This document shows, one piece after another, positions 44,774 through 55,427 of a DNA stretch of 64,000 bases (position 1 is the stretch's first letter; the number at the start of each line of letters is the position of its first letter). Both the position numbers and the translations under genes were made by a program. The DNA comes from Chitinophaga sp. (GTDB lineage: Bacteria; Bacteroidota; Bacteroidia; Chitinophagales; Chitinophagaceae): the NCBI RefSeq assembly GCF_017745275.1, contig NZ_JAGHZS010000002.1:124001-188000 (forward strand). The letters are read 5' to 3'. Below the pieces are notes generated by a model that saw nothing but the letters and a program-made list of their open reading frames with translations, had not been told where the DNA came from and did not search any database.

Positions 44774-46075
44774 ATGAGAAACAACCTGATCTTTTTATTA
44801 TTCCTCATAGCCGGTATCTACTCCTGTAAAAAGGAAACAGATCCCGTTTTTGATAAATCACCGGATGAGCGTATTAATGATACGTTGTCACATTACCAGC
44901 AGGTACTCACCGGCGCTCCTCATGGCTGGCGGGCGCTGGTATACCCGGCAGGCGTTCCCGGAAGTGTATACAGTTTTTATTTTAGTTTTTCCGATGCCAA
45001 CCGGGTACAAATGTTTTCCGATTTCGATGCTGCCAGTACCAACAACGCCCGTGAAAGCAGCTGGCGATTGAAAGCATTACAACAGCCGTCACTGCTATTT
45101 GATACCTACTCTTATCTGCACGTACTGTGTGACCCTGACGCCAGCCACAACGGCGGCGTATATGGAAACGGTCTGGGCTCCGATTTTGAATTTGCTATCA
45201 ACGGCGCACAAGGCGATTCTGTTTGGCTCACCGGCCGCTTCCATGGCAGTAAGGCATTGCTGATAAAGGCCACGCAACAGGACCAGGAAAACTACCTGCA
45301 GCATAAGATCAACCGGTCGATCGATAGCATTGGCGTATTGCTCACCTACTTTCACCGGCTGTCTGCCAGCTTCGGCGACTATGATGTAAGCATTAACCAA
45401 TACCTGCATCAGATCACCTTTACCTGGATAGCAGATGGGAAACCACAACAGGTAACTACCGGTTACGTATATACGCCAACTGGTATTACCCTCATCCCTG
45501 CATTTAAAGCCAACAACATCACCATCAGCAGCCTTGACCAGGTAAAATGGGAAAACGGCGCTATCGCCTTTACTATCAACGGTAAACCGGCTGCCATCAC
45601 CAACTCAGCTAGTCCATTGGTCATTGATCCCTCAGCAGCTCAACGCTGGTACCGGTATGCCTTGCAAAATGAAAAGTATTGGGTAACGGTCAACGGGTTT
45701 CATGTCAATGGTACTGATGATGCCTATCATATCACTGACTTACCCAACTACTCCTTTCTCACCTATTACCCGCAGATCGATGGTCCCGGTACCTCACTGG
45801 ATCTTCTCGGGTTTGTGATAAAGCAGGACGATGGTAAGAATAGCATCGAGTATGGCCCCGGTTACAGCGCGCCCACTTTTACCACAGATGGACGGATCAT
45901 TTTTAATGACGATGGTTTTTATGGAGATCCCGCTAACTATGTTCCTGCCGTGCAAAAGACAAGAACGTTGATGGCTGATCCACAGGGCTTCTACCTGGTA
46001 CAAACCGGCCCATCCTCCTTTGACATGGTCAATGCAAGGGATGGCAAATCGTGGATCAACTGGCAGACATTTTAA
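44774..46075 (+). CDS. DUF4302-family surface lipoprotein
   Basis: This 433-aa lipoprotein (signal peptide MRNNLIFLLFLIAGIYSC, Cys near residue 18) continues with the family start DPVFDKSPDERINDTLSHYQ and LTGAPHGWRALVYPAG. DUF4302 proteins are found only beside SusCD pairs of the peptide/zinc-hydrolase type, and their biochemical role is not known. The beta-rich mature region with no catalytic motif suggests a surface binding protein that helps capture substrate. It precedes the giant adhesin gene by just 30 nt. Confidence 0.85.
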   Translation: MRNNLIFLLFLIAGIYSCKKETDPVFDKSPDERINDTLSHYQQVLTGAPHGWRALVYPAGVPGSVYSFYFSFSDANRVQMFSDFDAASTNNARESSWRLKALQQPSLLFDTYSYLHVLCDPDASHNGGVYGNGLGSDFEFAINGAQGDSVWLTGRFHGSKALLIKATQQDQENYLQHKINRSIDSIGVLLTYFHRLSASFGDYDVSINQYLHQITFTWIADGKPQQVTTGYVYTPTGITLIPAFKANNITISSLDQVKWENGAIAFTINGKPAAITNSASPLVIDPSAAQRWYRYALQNEKYWVTVNGFHVNGTDDAYHITDLPNYSFLTYYPQIDGPGTSLDLLGFVIKQDDGKNSIEYGPGYSAPTFTTDGRIIFNDDGFYGDPANYVPAVQKTRTLMADPQGFYLVQTGPSSFDMVNARDGKSWINWQTF

Positions 46076-46105
46076 TGGCAACAACCAAATTCAAAATAGC
46101 CTCAT

Positions 46106-49100
46106 ATGAGAAATTGTACGGTTCGTTATTTTTATAAAACAACATTACTTATAGGAGTACTACTGATGCTGGTAGCCCGACTATCTGCACAAACAGATAT
46201 CAGCATTGGTAACAATACTTCCGGTAATACAGAAACAGGATATCCCTGTCCCTTGCAGGATTACTACGAAGGCAGCCGCGCACAGTTCCTGTACCGCGCT
46301 GGTGAACTGCATAAAGCAGGCATGGCCGCAGGCGTGATCAGTGGCCTTAAATTTAATGTGCTTAATCTCAATGCTACAGATACCATTGAGCAATACACCA
46401 TCAAAATTGGTGTCACCAGCGACACCACGTTGAGCAGTACCTCCTGGATCACGGTTAGCAACCAGGTATACGGCCCGGTGGATTACCTGCCCAAAACAGG
46501 CATCAACATCCTGACTTTCTCTTCCGGCTTTTTCTGGAATGGAACTGATAATATTGTAATAGAAATATGTAATGGCGCTCCCGATTCAGATTCGCGCCTT
46601 ACCTATACCTATAACCCGGAAGTACCTTTTACAACAGGACTCCCTTTTAACGGCTCGCATACCTACAGGAACGACAATCTCAACTACGCATGCGGTAACG
46701 TCAATACCAGCAACTCGGGTGCTATGACAACCCGTCCGGATATCAAATTTTCCTGGACACCTGCTGTTGCGTGTACTGGTACACCTACCGCCGGTACTGC
46801 CATTGCCAGTCCCTCTACCGTTTGTATAAACGGACAGGTAGTGGTTACCTTATCCGGTACCACGATCGCATCAGGGATGCATTATCAATGGCAGTCATCT
46901 CCCAATAACAGTACCTGGACAGATATTCCCAACGATACCACCAACAGGCTGGAAACCACACAAACAGTTACCACCTGGTACCGTTGTAAGGTGACCTGTA
47001 CAGCCACCAATGCAACTGCTATTTCCAGCAGTGCAACAGTAACATCACCATTGGCAGTATCCGGTACCTTTACCATTAATAAGGCATTGCCTACCGGTGG
47101 TACCAACTTTGCTTCCTTTAATGACGCCTACAACTCGATTAAATGCGGGATCAACGGCCCCGTAATATTCAACGTAGCCGCCGGCGGCAGCGCCTATAAC
47201 GAACAACTGCTGATCAGCCCTGTTCCCGGCGCCTCCGCTACCAATACCATTACTTTTAACGGTAACGGGGATACGCTGACCTACAGTGGTACTTCTTCTT
47301 CGCCGGCGGTCATTAAACTCTCCAACGCAGATTATTTCACATTCAATAATCTCGTGATCAAACCCATCGGCACCAACAACGGATGGGGGGTACACCTGAC
47401 CAATGATGCAGATTACAACAGCATCCGCAATTGTACTTTTCTACTGGACACTACCTCCAGCTCTACCAGCAACGCAGGCATTGTGATCAGCAATTCTACT
47501 TCTGCCACCTCTACCGGCGAAGCAAAATGTGATTTCAACACCTTTGCCGATAACAATATCAATGGCGGCTACTACGGCATCGTCCTAACCGGCAGCAATA
47601 CATTTGCCAACGGTAACAATAAGCTTATCAATAATAAAATCAGTAACTTCTACAGCTATGGTATTTATGTAACCGGCTCGTTTAATACACTGATTGAAAA
47701 CAATATCATCAGCAGGCCTACCCGCAGTAATATTACTTCTTTCTATGGTATCTATTTTACAGACCTGAACACCAGGGCAAACATTACCCGTAATATTATC
47801 CGCAATCCTTTTGGTGGAGCACCCAACAATACCAACACTGCTTATGGCATCTATTTCTCCGGAACCGATGCACTTGCTCAATTGGAAAATGTGGTAAGCA
47901 ATAACCTGCTGCATAATTTTACAGGCAGGGGAGATGTGTATGGGATCTATAACTATAGTTCAGACAACGTTTGGTATTATCACAATACGATTGCGTTGGA
48001 TGGCGCCTCTACGGCCTCCGCGACTTACACTACCCGCGGATTTTACCAGACATCCAAAGCAGATGGTGTTGAATTTGTAAACAACATCATTTCGCTGACA
48101 CGTACCGGTGGCGGCAATAAATACTGTATTTATTTCACTGCTACCAATGGTACCATCCACGCCAACAGGAATGACTATCACCTGGCAGTGGCAGGCGGTA
48201 CCAATAACGTTGGCTATTATGGCGCCAACAACGCCAGCCTGCTTGATTGGCAAACTGCGTCCAAACAGGATAGTAATTCTGTAAGTTCCAATCCATTGTT
48301 CGTATCTGTTAGCAGCGGTAACTATCAACCTGCCAACGCCTCTATTGATAATAAAGGTACACCGGTAAATATCACGGTGGATATTAACAATGCTACCAGG
48401 AGCACCACTACACCGGATATTGGTGCATATGAATTTACTCCAGGTCCATGCGTAACACCACCTTTGGGAGGTAATGCACAGGTGAGTCCATCTGTGATTT
48501 GTGTGAATAGAAAAGTAGCCTTAACGCTGACAGACAATACCATCGGTTTGGGACAAACCTACCAATGGCAAAAATCTGCCACCGCTAACGGTACCTATAC
48601 ACCGGTAGGTGGTTTGTTGAGCAACCCGGATACTGTAATTACGGCTGTCACTACCTCGTGGTATCGTGTAGCCGTTACCTGCAGTGGTAATACGGCTTAC
48701 TCACAGCCCATCCTGCTCACCGTAAACCAGGCTTTCCCGGCAGGATCATACACCATTAATAAAAATCTCCCTGCCAGCGCCACCAACTTTATCAGCTTCA
48801 ACGCAGCTAAAGCGGCTATGGAATGTGGTATTCAGGGGCCTATCGTGATGAATGTAGCGCCGGCCTCCGGTCCTTACCTCGAACAACTGGTGCTGGATTC
48901 TATCGCAGGTACTTCTGCGATCAATACCATTACCTTTAACGGTAACGGCAATACGATAAAATTTGCGCCTTCCGAGAGCAACGAAAGAGCGGTCATCAAA
49001 TTGCGTGGCGCCGATCACATCACGTTCGATAGTCTTGTTATTGACGCTACCAACGGCGATTATGGATATGGCGTACAATTGCTGAACAATGCTGACAGCA

Positions 49101-52100
49101 ACAAAATCACCCGTTGTACCATCCTGACAGATACTGAAGGTACTTACTATGAATATGCAGGTATCGTGGTAAATGGCAGCGAATCCAGTCCTGTCAGCGG
49201 TACCAATAATGGTTGTGATGGTAATATCTTCTCAAAAAATACCATCACCGGTGGCTATTATGGTATCGCGATCTATGCGGAAACAAGCTCACCTGCTACC
49301 CGCAACAACATCAGCTATAATACCATCAAAGAGTTTTATGAAACGGGTATCTCGGTCGGCTATACAACCGGCACCCTGGTAGATCACAACGATATTTCCA
49401 GGCCGGGACGTACCAGTAGCAGCTATTCTGTATATGGTATCAGCGTGGATAATAAATCGGCAGATGTAGTGGTAAGTAATAACCGCATCCACAACATGCT
49501 TGGAGGTTCGCCTAATTCCACCTCATCTGTATACGGGCTTGAGTTTTCGTATGCTGATGCCACCGCTACCAATCCTGCCAAAGTTTTCAACAACGTGGTG
49601 TATGATATCCGCGGACAAGGTACACAGTACGGTTTCTCCAACTACAGTACCGATTACGTCTACTATTATCATAACACTATTGTGCTGAATGATAGTAAAA
49701 ACACTTCTTCCAATACCACCACCGGTTTGTACCAGTCAGGTACTGCTACAGGTATACAGTTTTTCGACAATATACTTGACATCAGCAGGGCTGGCAGAGG
49801 CTCCAGAACGGGTGTGAGTATTGGCACCGGCACCGTGCTGACTTCCAACTACAATGACATCTTTGTAAAAAGTGATTTCAATACCGCTTATACCGGTGTA
49901 GCAGGTGCCAACTATGCTACCCTCGCGGCATGGACAGCCGGCACCAAACTGGATAGCAACTCACTGGCTGTTCCGCCTGTATTTGCAGATCCTGTTGCCG
50001 GCAACTTTGCCCCGGTAATATCTCCTCTTGACAACACCGGTAAATCAGTAGGCATCACCACAGATATTCTGGGTACAAGCAGAAGTACTACCAAACCTGA
50101 TATGGGCGCCTATGAAGTAAGTGTGCCTAATTGCAGCAAACCGGTAGTACCAGGTACTGCTACGGTGTTCCCGCTTACTCCTGTATGTACAGGTACCGAC
50201 ATTAAACTGGACCTGACAGGCAATAGTACCGGTGGTACCCAAACCTACCAGTGGCAACGTGCTGCATCTGCTTCCGGTCCATGGGTAAATGCCAGCGATA
50301 CCCAGTACGTAAGCGTATTTAATACTACCATCAGTATCGAAAATTACTACCGCTGCCGGGTTATATGCGGAGGCACCGATAGTGCTTATTCTACTGTTGT
50401 AAAGGCCAATCTGAATCCGCCATTACTGGCGGGGGTGTATACCATTAACCCGGCATTGCCTACCAGTACTACTAACTTCCAGTCGTTCAGCAGCGCTGTT
50501 TCCAAACTGGAATGCGGTATAGCCGGTCCTGTTACCTTCCTTGCAAAAGCAGGTACTTACACCGAGCAGATTACCATGCATCATATCCCGGGCGCGTCTG
50601 CGGTGAACAGGGTTACCTTTAGCAGCGAAACCGGCAACACTACCGCCGTAACGCTTACCTATACCGGTACCAGCGGACTGAATTATGTGCTGAAGCTGGA
50701 TAGTGTGGACTATGTTACCTGGAAGGCGATCACGGTTAAACCTGCAGGTACTGCTAATGCAAGAGGCGTGGTGTATACTAACACCTCCTCCTACGACAGT
50801 ATCAGTGGCTGTATCATTCCTTTACCGGCTACTACCAGCACAGGAACAGCAGTGAGTGGTATATACGGGGACGAATGTACCGGCACCGGCAACGTGATCA
50901 GTGGTAATATCATCAGCAACGGATCTAATGGTATCTACTGGTCAGGCTCTTACAGCTCTATTACGCCTGGCCTGGTACTGGACAGCAACCAACTGAATCA
51001 ATCCTATGTAAACGGTATCTATGCAGAATATACCGACAGCCTGGTGATTCAGCGTAACCAGGTGAGTATGAGCGGCAACCTCGCTTTCGATGCTTATGGC
51101 ATCCATGCAGATAACGCCAACGGGTATATTATTTCTGGGAACAAAGTTACCATCAACAATACGACAGACGATATCCACGGCATCTACCTGGAGAACGCAG
51201 AGGCTAATGCAGGTATAAAAGGACTGGTGTCCGGTAACCGGATCATTACAAGAGGAAATATTACGGGGGACGTACGCGGACTGGAGGTTTACCAGGTTAA
51301 CGCTGCCACTATTTCCAACAACGTGATCAGCATGAAAGCTAGTGGTACCAATGCCTATGGCATTTACAGCGAAACCAGTTCCAATCTCAACTACTATAAC
51401 AACTCCGTGCTGAACAGCAGTGTTACCACAGACGACAACTACGCTGCTTATTTCAGCCACACCTCCAGCTACTATGGTAATGTGAGGATTAAAAACAACA
51501 TTTTTGCATCAGATACCAGTGGTGTGGCAATGTACGTAGCCGACCCGCTTTACCTGAAAAGCGATTACAATACGTTGTATACAAAAGGTACTGTACTCGT
51601 AAAACAGGCAACGCCTGCCGGCAGCTATGCTACGTTGCATGACTATATCAGCGCAGATACCCTTGATATCAATTCCATTGTTTATAAACCGGCGTTTGTA
51701 AGCGATACCACGTTGCAGCCTGCTATTGCCAACCCTGAAGTATGGGCTATCCATGGCCGTGGTGTGCAGATAGAAGGTAACGACAAAGATATCAACGGCG
51801 CAACCAGACCGGTTAAACTGACCGATGGTGTACCTGATATGGGGGCTTATGAGTTCCTGCCAACAGCTGTACCACCAGTGTTGACCGCCTTCCCCGCCGC
51901 ACCGGCGCCAGGCGTAACACAAACATTTATGTTTGGTACAGACACGGTTACAAAAATCACCTGGAACCCGGGTACGGCTATCCCTGCCAACATAGCAGTA
52001 AGGCGTTACTCTGGTATTAAGCCACCTAACCTGGCTAACGGTACCGCACATATGTATTTCTATACAGATGTGGATGTAACACCTGCTAATGGTCAATACA

Positions 52101-55033
52101 ACTTTAACATTGATCAGTTCTATCTCGATCCATGGCAAGGTTTTATCAGGCGTCAGAAAGACATCCGGATGGGACGTACTGACAGCGCCAATACCTGGGT
52201 AGTTGACTCGCTGAGTCATGTATATGATATCCCGAACATAATCAGGGATAGCTCGCTGCACTTCCTGGATAAGTTTACCGGTTTGAATGGTGGTATCAAC
52301 AATACGCAGTTATTACAACCGGCCGACAGTTCAAACAGGGGCACCCGGTTCTGGGTAGGCTATGGCCATCACCAGTTCTTTGCAGGCGACAATACACAGA
52401 ACATGGTATTGTATCTCAATGCACAGGATTCTGCCAATGTTACCGTTCATATCAATGGTACCAGCTGGGAACGTGTGTATCATATTCCGTCTAATAAAAC
52501 CATCACTACGGAGATTATACCTAAGACCGGGCTGAATGATGCGCGTCTGATAGAAGAAGGGTTGTCTGATAGAGGCATTAGTATAGAAAGTGATGTGCCC
52601 ATTGTTGCTTATGCACATATCTATGGCAGCGCCTCTTCCGGTGCCACCATGCTGCTGCCGGTAGGTACTTATGGATATGAATATGCGACTATGTCATCCA
52701 GGCAGAATTATAGTACCGATACCTATTCCTGGTTCTATGTGATTGCCGACTATGACAATACCAAAGTAGAAATTACCCCTTCTGTACCAACATTGGCCGG
52801 CAAGCCAGCCAATACAACGTTCACGGTTACACTGAATAAAGGAGAAGTGTACCAGGTGTTGGGTGCTATGATGCCAGGCGGTGGCAGCGAAGGATATGAC
52901 CTCACCGGTAGCCATGTAAGATCGGTGATCAACGAAGAAGGCAAATGTTATCCGATGGCCGTATTCTCCGGCAGCAGCCGTACCGGTATTGGTTGTGGCG
53001 GATCGTCAGGCGGTTCCGGTGATAACCTGATCCAGCAGAACTTCCCATCGCAGGCATGGGGTAAGAAATACTTCACCGCACCAACTTCCAACAGCAGCGG
53101 CGCCAGCTCCTTTATGACCAACATATACCGCGTGCTGGTGAAAGATCCCGCTACCCAGGTAAAAGTAAATGGTATTGTGTTAACAGGTTTGATCAATAAC
53201 CGGTTTTACCAGTTTGAAAGCAATACCGCTGACAATATTGAAGCTAATCAGCCTATCATGGTGGCCCAGTATATGTCGTCCAGCGGAAGCTGTTCCAATA
53301 CCAATGGAGATGGTGATCCGGAAATGATCTACCTGAGCCCGGTAGAACAAGGTATCAGGAAAGTAGGGCTATACCGCAATACACGGGAAGCCATCAATGT
53401 CAATTATCTGACCCTTATTATACCAACAGCGGGTGTGTCCTCCCTGTTGATCGATGGCAGCGCGACTTTCGATCATACCTATCCGCATCCTAACGCCACA
53501 GGCTATACGGTAGTGGTGAAACGCTGGCCTGCTGCACCAGCACAGTGTACTGTTAGCAGCGACTCTGCGTTTACCGCCATTACCTATGGCCTTGGAAGTG
53601 TGGAAAGCTACGGTTACAACGCCGGTACTTTGGTGAAAAATCTGAACATCCTGCCTTCATTCAACAACGTAATGAATAACAGTGGTCAGAATAACACCTA
53701 TACCTGTGCTAAAACACCGTTCCGCTTCTCTATGCTGATACCGGTGAAACCAACCAGTATTACCTGGAAATTCAGCCAGGTAGCTAATCTGGCGCCTAAA
53801 ACAGATATAGTACAGAACAACCCTGTACCGGTAGATTCGATGATCAGCAATGAGCGTAAATACTATCGCTTCACTATACCAGCGGATTACATTTTCAGTA
53901 AACCAGGTTTGTACGATGTACCGATCCTCATTTCACATCCTGATATTGAAAGCTGCAGCAATAGCTTTGAAAGCATCCTGCAGATTAAGGTGATCCCTGC
54001 GCCTGTGGTGAATTTCAGTGTTGATTACACCGGCTGCTTAAATGACGGCGCCCTCTTTAAAGGAACCGCTGCTACCAGCAACGGTGTGGCTATCAGCAGC
54101 TGGAAATGGAACTTTGGCGATTCAACCCTGGGTACCGCAAAAGACACCCTGAAATACTACAGGTATCCAGGCGTGAAACAGGTGAAACTGAGCATTGTAG
54201 CGGCTGAAGGCTGCGTAGGCGATACCACCAAAGAAGTGGAAGTTTATGCGCCTGCTGTTGCCCGGATTGTAAAAGACTCCATGACGGTTTGTAGTGGCAC
54301 CAATGTGACCCTGTCTGCCAAAGATCCGGAACCGGGTGTATTGTATAACTGGTACGACGCACCGGTAGCAGGTAACCTGTTGTTTACCGGAAACGACTAT
54401 ACGATTAATAATATCGCAGCTGATGGCACCTACTATCTCGAAACACTCACCCATGGATGTCCGGGTGCTTCCCGTGCCAAAGCCATCGTGCATGTGTTGC
54501 CGGTTCTTGCTACACCGGTAGTGACGGTAGACAGTATTGGCGTGAATTTGATCCGGTTTAAATGGAAGGCGATCGCCAATGCTACCGGTTACGAGGTATC
54601 TGTTGATGGCGGCAATACCTGGACCCTGCCTTCATCCGGAAGGGAAGGACTGGTACACCTTATCAGCGGCTTACAACCAGTGCAGACCGTGAAACTGATT
54701 GTACGTGCAAAAGGTTGTGAAGACAAGGAATCACTGCCAGCAGAAGGTAAGACGTTGCCTGACGGTGTATATATTCCAAATACGTTTACGCCAAACAACG
54801 ATGGTAAAAATGATGTGCTGCTGGTCTATGGCTATATCATCAAACAAATGCACATGACCATTTTTGACCAGTGGGGCGAAAAAGTATTCGAATCCAACAA
54901 CCAGACAACCGGCTGGGATGGCCAATACAAAGGAAAAGCATTGCCTTCCGGCGTGTATATCTATGTATGTCATCTTACCCTTACTGACGGCAGTAAAACA
55001 GAAAAGAAGGGAGTTATTAACCTGATCCGTTAA
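46106..55033 (+). CDS. Giant T9SS type B adhesin with three Ig-like/beta-helix repeats and an IgGFc-binding-type domain
   Basis: A 2975-aa secreted protein. After the signal peptide (about 1-28) and an N-terminal beta domain come three tandem units of about 560 residues starting near 223, 782 and 1343. Each has an Ig-like part (YQWQ..., YYRCRV), a parallel beta-helix beginning with TINK/TINP...LP, and the closing motif D-I/M-GAYE. A linker region is at about 1921-2070, followed by an IgGFc-binding-type domain (about 2078-2505, starting RFWVGYGHHQFF). A PKD-like domain (SSWKWNFGDSTLG) lies near 2650, a fibronectin III-like domain near 2805-2885, and the T9SS type B C-terminal domain at 2889-2975 (IPNTFTPNNDGKNDVLLVYG). 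Type B domains need a PorP/SprF-like partner for export; two are encoded downstream. Likely a surface adhesin binding glycans or host/prey matrix. Confidence 0.9.
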   Translation: MRNCTVRYFYKTTLLIGVLLMLVARLSAQTDISIGNNTSGNTETGYPCPLQDYYEGSRAQFLYRAGELHKAGMAAGVISGLKFNVLNLNATDTIEQYTIKIGVTSDTTLSSTSWITVSNQVYGPVDYLPKTGINILTFSSGFFWNGTDNIVIEICNGAPDSDSRLTYTYNPEVPFTTGLPFNGSHTYRNDNLNYACGNVNTSNSGAMTTRPDIKFSWTPAVACTGTPTAGTAIASPSTVCINGQVVVTLSGTTIASGMHYQWQSSPNNSTWTDIPNDTTNRLETTQTVTTWYRCKVTCTATNATAISSSATVTSPLAVSGTFTINKALPTGGTNFASFNDAYNSIKCGINGPVIFNVAAGGSAYNEQLLISPVPGASATNTITFNGNGDTLTYSGTSSSPAVIKLSNADYFTFNNLVIKPIGTNNGWGVHLTNDADYNSIRNCTFLLDTTSSSTSNAGIVISNSTSATSTGEAKCDFNTFADNNINGGYYGIVLTGSNTFANGNNKLINNKISNFYSYGIYVTGSFNTLIENNIISRPTRSNITSFYGIYFTDLNTRANITRNIIRNPFGGAPNNTNTAYGIYFSGTDALAQLENVVSNNLLHNFTGRGDVYGIYNYSSDNVWYYHNTIALDGASTASATYTTRGFYQTSKADGVEFVNNIISLTRTGGGNKYCIYFTATNGTIHANRNDYHLAVAGGTNNVGYYGANNASLLDWQTASKQDSNSVSSNPLFVSVSSGNYQPANASIDNKGTPVNITVDINNATRSTTTPDIGAYEFTPGPCVTPPLGGNAQVSPSVICVNRKVALTLTDNTIGLGQTYQWQKSATANGTYTPVGGLLSNPDTVITAVTTSWYRVAVTCSGNTAYSQPILLTVNQAFPAGSYTINKNLPASATNFISFNAAKAAMECGIQGPIVMNVAPASGPYLEQLVLDSIAGTSAINTITFNGNGNTIKFAPSESNERAVIKLRGADHITFDSLVIDATNGDYGYGVQLLNNADSNKITRCTILTDTEGTYYEYAGIVVNGSESSPVSGTNNGCDGNIFSKNTITGGYYGIAIYAETSSPATRNNISYNTIKEFYETGISVGYTTGTLVDHNDISRPGRTSSSYSVYGISVDNKSADVVVSNNRIHNMLGGSPNSTSSVYGLEFSYADATATNPAKVFNNVVYDIRGQGTQYGFSNYSTDYVYYYHNTIVLNDSKNTSSNTTTGLYQSGTATGIQFFDNILDISRAGRGSRTGVSIGTGTVLTSNYNDIFVKSDFNTAYTGVAGANYATLAAWTAGTKLDSNSLAVPPVFADPVAGNFAPVISPLDNTGKSVGITTDILGTSRSTTKPDMGAYEVSVPNCSKPVVPGTATVFPLTPVCTGTDIKLDLTGNSTGGTQTYQWQRAASASGPWVNASDTQYVSVFNTTISIENYYRCRVICGGTDSAYSTVVKANLNPPLLAGVYTINPALPTSTTNFQSFSSAVSKLECGIAGPVTFLAKAGTYTEQITMHHIPGASAVNRVTFSSETGNTTAVTLTYTGTSGLNYVLKLDSVDYVTWKAITVKPAGTANARGVVYTNTSSYDSISGCIIPLPATTSTGTAVSGIYGDECTGTGNVISGNIISNGSNGIYWSGSYSSITPGLVLDSNQLNQSYVNGIYAEYTDSLVIQRNQVSMSGNLAFDAYGIHADNANGYIISGNKVTINNTTDDIHGIYLENAEANAGIKGLVSGNRIITRGNITGDVRGLEVYQVNAATISNNVISMKASGTNAYGIYSETSSNLNYYNNSVLNSSVTTDDNYAAYFSHTSSYYGNVRIKNNIFASDTSGVAMYVADPLYLKSDYNTLYTKGTVLVKQATPAGSYATLHDYISADTLDINSIVYKPAFVSDTTLQPAIANPEVWAIHGRGVQIEGNDKDINGATRPVKLTDGVPDMGAYEFLPTAVPPVLTAFPAAPAPGVTQTFMFGTDTVTKITWNPGTAIPANIAVRRYSGIKPPNLANGTAHMYFYTDVDVTPANGQYNFNIDQFYLDPWQGFIRRQKDIRMGRTDSANTWVVDSLSHVYDIPNIIRDSSLHFLDKFTGLNGGINNTQLLQPADSSNRGTRFWVGYGHHQFFAGDNTQNMVLYLNAQDSANVTVHINGTSWERVYHIPSNKTITTEIIPKTGLNDARLIEEGLSDRGISIESDVPIVAYAHIYGSASSGATMLLPVGTYGYEYATMSSRQNYSTDTYSWFYVIADYDNTKVEITPSVPTLAGKPANTTFTVTLNKGEVYQVLGAMMPGGGSEGYDLTGSHVRSVINEEGKCYPMAVFSGSSRTGIGCGGSSGGSGDNLIQQNFPSQAWGKKYFTAPTSNSSGASSFMTNIYRVLVKDPATQVKVNGIVLTGLINNRFYQFESNTADNIEANQPIMVAQYMSSSGSCSNTNGDGDPEMIYLSPVEQGIRKVGLYRNTREAINVNYLTLIIPTAGVSSLLIDGSATFDHTYPHPNATGYTVVVKRWPAAPAQCTVSSDSAFTAITYGLGSVESYGYNAGTLVKNLNILPSFNNVMNNSGQNNTYTCAKTPFRFSMLIPVKPTSITWKFSQVANLAPKTDIVQNNPVPVDSMISNERKYYRFTIPADYIFSKPGLYDVPILISHPDIESCSNSFESILQIKVIPAPVVNFSVDYTGCLNDGALFKGTAATSNGVAISSWKWNFGDSTLGTAKDTLKYYRYPGVKQVKLSIVAAEGCVGDTTKEVEVYAPAVARIVKDSMTVCSGTNVTLSAKDPEPGVLYNWYDAPVAGNLLFTGNDYTINNIAADGTYYLETLTHGCPGASRAKAIVHVLPVLATPVVTVDSIGVNLIRFKWKAIANATGYEVSVDGGNTWTLPSSGREGLVHLISGLQPVQTVKLIVRAKGCEDKESLPAEGKTLPDGVYIPNTFTPNNDGKNDVLLVYGYIIKQMHMTIFDQWGEKVFESNNQTTGWDGQYKGKALPSGVYIYVCHLTLTDGSKTEKKGVINLIR

Positions 55034-55043
55034 AACCAGTTGT

Positions 55044-55400
55044 ATGAAGAAAATGAGCATAGCAAAACTGTTACTGCTTGCCACCGGATATATGATGTTG
55101 CATTGGCCTTGTGCCAATGCAACTATCCCGGTCTTCCGGCAGGGAATGGACTCTATAGCGATGAACAACCGGTCGGTACTGGTATATCCCAACCCGGTGA
55201 TGGCGGCGCTGAATATACAGTCGCGCAAACCCGTTCAGCAACTGATACTCTACGCCATGGATGGCAGAACCATTAAAAAAGTTGCCACCAGCGGTAAACG
55301 CAACCAGCTGTATGTGCAGGATATAAAGAGCGGAGCATATATGCTGAACACCATCTTTGAAGATGGTACCAGGACGTCGAAGATGATCATCAAACAGTAA
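55044..55400 (+). CDS. Minimal T9SS type A sorting-domain protein, 118 aa
   Basis: The protein has a signal peptide (about 1-26, ending CANA), a short spacer, and then a T9SS type A C-terminal sorting domain: VLVYPNPVMAALNIQSRKPV, LILYAMDGRTIKK and a final block ending TSKMIIKQ. No passenger domain is left: only about 15 residues separate the signal from the sorting domain. In normal substrates the sorting domain is cut off and the passenger is attached to A-LPS. Here there is little to attach, so it may be a surface peptide, a structural or competing T9SS client, or a decayed gene. It sits 10 nt after the giant adhesin and 27 nt before the next adhesin. Confidence 0.85.
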   Translation: MKKMSIAKLLLLATGYMMLHWPCANATIPVFRQGMDSIAMNNRSVLVYPNPVMAALNIQSRKPVQQLILYAMDGRTIKKVATSGKRNQLYVQDIKSGAYMLNTIFEDGTRTSKMIIKQ

Positions 55401-55427
55401 TCATTTCAATATGAAAAATTGAAGCAG

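Noticed and set aside
46181..54798. Many long minus-strand frames opposite the giant adhesin gene
   Set aside because: They are antisense shadows of a Thr/Asn/Gly-rich coding sequence; none has a family motif, while the plus-strand protein has clear domains.
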